Assembly (NCBI GenBank): GCA_014804785.1
Contig: JAAUZD010000052.1
Location: forward strand, 1-33,043
From: Lachnospiraceae bacterium
GTDB lineage: Bacteria; Bacillota; Clostridia; Lachnospirales; Lachnospiraceae
Direction: 5' to 3'
DNA: 33,043 bases
The position numbers and the translations under genes were made by a program. The notes under the pieces were generated by a model, which was not told the origin of the DNA, searched no databases, and was given only the letters and a program-made list of their open reading frames with translations. This document shows, piece by piece, positions 30,050 through 33,043 of this stretch (positions are counted from its first letter, which is position 1; each line of letters begins with the position of its first letter).

Positions 30050-31360
30050 CTAATGTGACTTTTCACTGACATATATTGATACTCTTCTTTGTATAATCTC
30101 TGTAACTTCTTCCAGTGTTTTATCACCACAAAAATAACTGTCTGCCTCTTCCTGAATAATATGATACAGCTTCCGGTCATTGGCAGCACATATGGTTGCA
30201 GAATCTATCATATCCATCAGTCTTTCTGTCTGCTCTTTTGTAAGACAATAAATATCTACAGGATTATTATCATCTGCAAATAACACCTGGCTTTTCACAA
30301 CTGGTTGTCGATTTCCCTTTTCATCCACCTCATATTCCGGTGTCAGACTCTCCTTGAGTTTCTGCTCCATGACGCCACGGCTAATAGAAAGTTCATGTTC
30401 TTTTTGGTAATCCTCGTCAAGGTATTGACATATGAACTCCCAACCAATCTCTTTGTATCTGCTGCCTATACAGATGGCAAGCATCGGTGCATTTGGCTCA
30501 ATCACAGTCCCGCATACTCCTTCTACCGGAAAACCAATATAAGAAATATCCGTATCATCAAAAATATATTCTGCACTGCTAATCCCATATATTCCACTTA
30601 TGTTCAACGGTATTATAAGCGCACCTCCATCAAGAAAGGTCTGCTTCACAGAAAAATCCTCTTCAAGATGCAACGTGTCAGGAAACATATTACAAAAAGC
30701 AAGCACCTGCTGGAATTCTCTCTGATTGAAGTTACATGTACCATTTTCCCAGTCAATATAGTATTCCATGCTTCCTGTAAGGATAGCTCCTAAGACGTCT
30801 CTTTTCGTCTCTCCCGGGTACAATATGGTTCCCTCGTTTTTTCTCTGATAACATTCTATCATTTCCTGAATATTCCAACAATCACGCCCCCCTAATGCTT
30901 CCTTACTGCCCGCAAAAGTCCGTAAGGAAAAACTCACAGGCATAGCATACAAATTACCTTCATAGCAAAATGAATCCAATACATTAGTAAAATAAATCTC
31001 CTGTCGTTTTTCTGCTTCCGCCTCTAAATATGGCATCAAATTTTCAGTATAGCCGCCTACAACATCACTGAATGTATAATCGCTCCCAAAATCGATAAGA
31101 TCTGGTCCCTTACCAGACATAATTTCTCTCTGTAATCTGGAAATTCCGTCTTCCTCAAGTTGCCAGGATCTTTCATAACACCGCACTTCAATCTGATAAT
31201 CCTCATGGGTCTGGTTAAACAAAGCAACCTGTTCCTTAAGTTCCGAAGTTTCCTGAAAAGTAACAAGCACAAGTACTGTGGGTTCCAGACTTTCCTTTAT
31301 ACCACATGCTGACAAGCATAATGTAATTATTATTATGAATCGTAGCATTCCTTTTCTCAT
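30050..31360 (-). CDS. Extracellular solute-binding lipoprotein (family 1 type)
   Basis: 436 residues with lipobox LSACG (Cys19), so anchored outside the membrane. The opening TVLVLVTFQETSELKEQVALF, then GPDLIDFGSDY and FCYEGNLYAMPVSFSLRTFAG, are typical of the sugar-type family 1 binding proteins. In such systems the partner permeases are MalF/MalG type, but none is present; the nearby permeases are FtsX type. Its role may therefore be sensing or scavenging with a distant transporter. 30 bases after the other lipoprotein gene, so co-transcribed. Confidence 0.85.
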   Translation of the reverse strand: MRKGMLRFIIIITLCLSACGIKESLEPTVLVLVTFQETSELKEQVALFNQTHEDYQIEVRCYERSWQLEEDGISRLQREIMSGKGPDLIDFGSDYTFSDVVGGYTENLMPYLEAEAEKRQEIYFTNVLDSFCYEGNLYAMPVSFSLRTFAGSKEALGGRDCWNIQEMIECYQRKNEGTILYPGETKRDVLGAILTGSMEYYIDWENGTCNFNQREFQQVLAFCNMFPDTLHLEEDFSVKQTFLDGGALIIPLNISGIYGISSAEYIFDDTDISYIGFPVEGVCGTVIEPNAPMLAICIGSRYKEIGWEFICQYLDEDYQKEHELSISRGVMEQKLKESLTPEYEVDEKGNRQPVVKSQVLFADDNNPVDIYCLTKEQTERLMDMIDSATICAANDRKLYHIIQEEADSYFCGDKTLEEVTEIIQRRVSIYVSEKSH

Positions 31361-31390
31361 GTGATTTACTCTTTTTTCAAAATTATTTTC

Positions 31391-32413
31391 CTACCGGAAT
31401 ATAATAAAAACAATTTTTTCTCCTTCGTATACCATAAGGCACAAGCGCCCATCTCCTAAAAATCCACTATTTACAGCCGCTTCTCCCGACACCGGCAGTT
31501 CACTTATTGGCAGCCTCAATTCCACCGTATCTGCATCCAATTCATAAGTATATATGCCGCCATCTATGTTATAGATAAACAACTCTGTATCCGTCCCCGC
31601 AGTAAGAAGGCTATATTGCGTTCCAACATCAGGTAATTCAATCTGAATGTCTGCAGTACTGTCTTCCTGAAGCATTCCAAGCATATCTATTCCGTCTTCA
31701 TTACGATAAATATAATATATTTTCCCTGACCTGCCACCTCCAATTGCTTCTATCTCTCCACCACAGGATAGACGCATGTCCGCATTGCCATCTGGGCATA
31801 ACTTGATCATCTCTTCATGACTTTCAAAGTAATAGTTTCCTTCATAATCAATCGCTAAACAGAAAGGTCTTCTTTGCTCCGTGGCAAATACTTCTGAGAC
31901 ATCTATTTTCTTTTCAAGGGTTCCTTCTTTATCTATAATCCAAATATCACTTGTTTCATAAGTAATCTGATCCAGTTCTTCATCATTAATTTTAATTTTT
32001 TCTGTGCTCATTAACAACAGATGACATCTTTCCTGACTGTCCACAGTCATTCCAAATACCCTCATACTTTCCGGTATTTCAACAGGAAACTTAGAAATCC
32101 TATTACCTTCTTTTGGCATTCCGCCAATAAAGTAACTTCCATCTATAGGGTCTATTCCACAAATATATATCATTTCTCCGCCTGTGCAGAACACAGATTT
32201 CCTAAAAAAATCTCCTTCATAATCAACAATAGTCTCTTCATCTGATATTTCATAAGCGGGCACAATTACGTTGACAACTTCAATTTTCGCATCCTGTTCT
32301 GGATTTTGCCTTGTTTCCTGTATATCATTTGTTTCTTCTGTAATTTCATTGGTGCATGCCATCAAATATAGCGACATAATAAGTATAGCTAATATTTTCA
32401 CCTTTTTTTGCAA
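31391..32413 (-). CDS. Lipoprotein with probable beta-propeller fold
   Basis: 340 residues, lipobox LYLMAC (Cys20). After an acidic linker the protein shows repeating short beta units (GGEMIYICGIDPIDGSYFIGG; AIDYEGNYYFESHEEMIKLC; GKIYYIYRNEDGIDMLGML; ELFIYNIDGGIYTYELD), which fit a propeller of 6-7 blades. No catalytic residues. It is the first gene of an operon with the solute-binding lipoprotein, 55 bases after the predicted start at the promoter repeat. The two may form a surface sensor. Confidence 0.75.
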   Translation of the reverse strand: MQKKVKILAILIMSLYLMACTNEITEETNDIQETRQNPEQDAKIEVVNVIVPAYEISDEETIVDYEGDFFRKSVFCTGGEMIYICGIDPIDGSYFIGGMPKEGNRISKFPVEIPESMRVFGMTVDSQERCHLLLMSTEKIKINDEELDQITYETSDIWIIDKEGTLEKKIDVSEVFATEQRRPFCLAIDYEGNYYFESHEEMIKLCPDGNADMRLSCGGEIEAIGGGRSGKIYYIYRNEDGIDMLGMLQEDSTADIQIELPDVGTQYSLLTAGTDTELFIYNIDGGIYTYELDADTVELRLPISELPVSGEAAVNSGFLGDGRLCLMVYEGEKIVFIIFR

Positions 32414-32471
32414 TTCCCTTCTCCTTTTCTCATACCTGAATTATGGATTTCGTCATAAAGCATTGCTGCTT

Positions 32472-32517
32472 TTATTGTAAATGATAACAATATGAAGAAC
32501 AAGCGAAACCTTCAGGC
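32472..32517 (-). repeat. 46-bp promoter-containing direct repeat, right copy
   Basis: Contains TTGTTC (32502-32497), a 17-bp spacer and TACAAT (32479-32474) on the minus strand, a promoter for the propeller lipoprotein gene with a leader of about 55 bases. See the left copy at 26237-26282. Confidence 0.7.
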
Positions 32518-32545
32518 TGATATAAATAAGAGACGAATCAAAAAC

Positions 32546-33043
32546 TCATACTATCACCATGAAATTTATAATAGCTATGATCCATAAGTGAACTGGATAA
32601 AATATGTAAAAGAAATATTTGCTAAAATTCGTTTTTGGACCACGTTCTCCGCTGTATAATAAAATGAATGGGAACACCAGAAAATAAAATGGTTCACCAA
32701 ATGGCAAAAGAATCGCAAATACTTCTATTAGCGCATATCCCAAAAATCGAATTATCTTTTTATCACGAAAGAAATACTCTATAAATATAAAAGGTAGTAT
32801 GACAGTGCCCCATTCACCATAGAGGAAACCTATTATAAAGCAAAGCATTGAAAGCGCATATAAGCAGATACGCTCAATTGTTTGTTTATCCTTCCCCCAC
32901 TGTATGAGAGCTATAACAATTACCTCTAGTGTATTGACATGTTGATATTTAGATAAATTTTTCTTGTAATTATTGTCGTTTCGAGGTATAATAAAAGAAA
33001 CGGCGGTGATTCCTATGGCAAGACCTAAAAAACATATAATCAA
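32546..33043 (-). CDS. TraX-like membrane protein (partial, C-terminal part)
   Basis: The frame is open through the window edge, so the N-terminal part lies to the right. The 165 visible codons carry about four to five helices and end FFYIFYPVHLWIIAIINF, which matches the C-terminal FY.YP.HL signature of TraX proteins, a family first named for pilin acetylation in conjugation but common as acyltransferase-like membrane proteins in Firmicutes. No stop or start other than the terminal stop is visible. It reads toward the propeller lipoprotein promoter, about 30 bases from the repeat. Confidence 0.8.
   Translation of the reverse strand: MIICFLGLAIGITAVSFIIPRNDNNYKKNLSKYQHVNTLEVIVIALIQWGKDKQTIERICLYALSMLCFIIGFLYGEWGTVILPFIFIEYFFRDKKIIRFLGYALIEVFAILLPFGEPFYFLVFPFILLYSGERGPKTNFSKYFFYIFYPVHLWIIAIINFMVIV

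Noticed and set aside
1-33043. tRNA, rRNA, phage structural genes
   Set aside because: No cloverleaf, rRNA or capsid/tail/terminase signatures seen on either strand by eye.

Overview
The window looks like a chromosomal accessory region of a gut-type Firmicute, most likely a Lachnospiraceae member. The grounds are a moderately AT-rich composition, strong Shine-Dalgarno sites, the DUF4854 lipoprotein, LytTR/GHKL regulators, DUF5692/DUF5722 proteins and a large serine recombinase. No rRNA, tRNA or CRISPR array was seen. Most genes are on the minus strand; only 1-222 and 11311-15475 carry plus-strand genes.

Left edge (1-700): the 3' end of a TndX/TnpX-type serine recombinase and the right end of its element. 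The element has cut an ABC-transporter ATPase gene inside its Walker A motif. Next comes a DUF4854 lipoprotein with its own promoter and terminator.

1529-7094 (minus) is a tightly packed operon. In transcription order it holds DUF3791, a DUF3990 remnant, a 92-aa protein, a LytTR response regulator, a GHKL histidine kinase with one membrane segment, a lone ABC ATPase, a LuxE-type acyl-protein synthetase and a LuxC-type acyl-CoA reductase. There is no luciferase. The two enzymes should make a long-chain aldehyde, or an alcohol derived from it, under two-component control. Upstream (7155-9307) lie a predicted winged-helix PD-(D/E)XK nuclease, a small EamA transporter, a GNAT acetyltransferase and a 138-aa unknown.

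9391-11145: an IS200/IS605 element with intact tnpB, a candidate omega RNA, and a tnpA broken by two single-base losses. 11311-13740 (plus): a MerR-TipAS regulator with a 19-bp-spacer promoter, a DUF2268 zinc protease-like protein, and a frameshifted membrane protein behind a BlaI/MecI-like double operator.

13776-14994 (minus) is the most striking unit: an AbiF/Abi_2 HEPN protein flanked on both sides by near-identical 51-bp sequences. Each copy has a promoter-like box before it and a hairpin after it, as expected for two copies of a small RNA. This matches an RNA antitoxin / HEPN toxin arrangement with a duplicated RNA gene.

15578-22185 (minus) is one operon: hypB, a 928-aa iron-sulfur flavoprotein, hypA, a DUF5692 membrane protein and a secreted DUF5722 glycosidase-like protein. 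No nickel enzyme is visible in the window. 22579-26071 encodes two proteins of unknown function.

26302-32413 (minus) carries two lipoproteins (one a solute-binding protein) and two FtsX/MacB-type permeases around an ATPase gene that has lost its Q-loop-to-signature region. The segment is bracketed by two copies of a 46-bp promoter-containing sequence, suggesting a shared regulon or a duplication. The window ends inside a TraX-like membrane protein gene.
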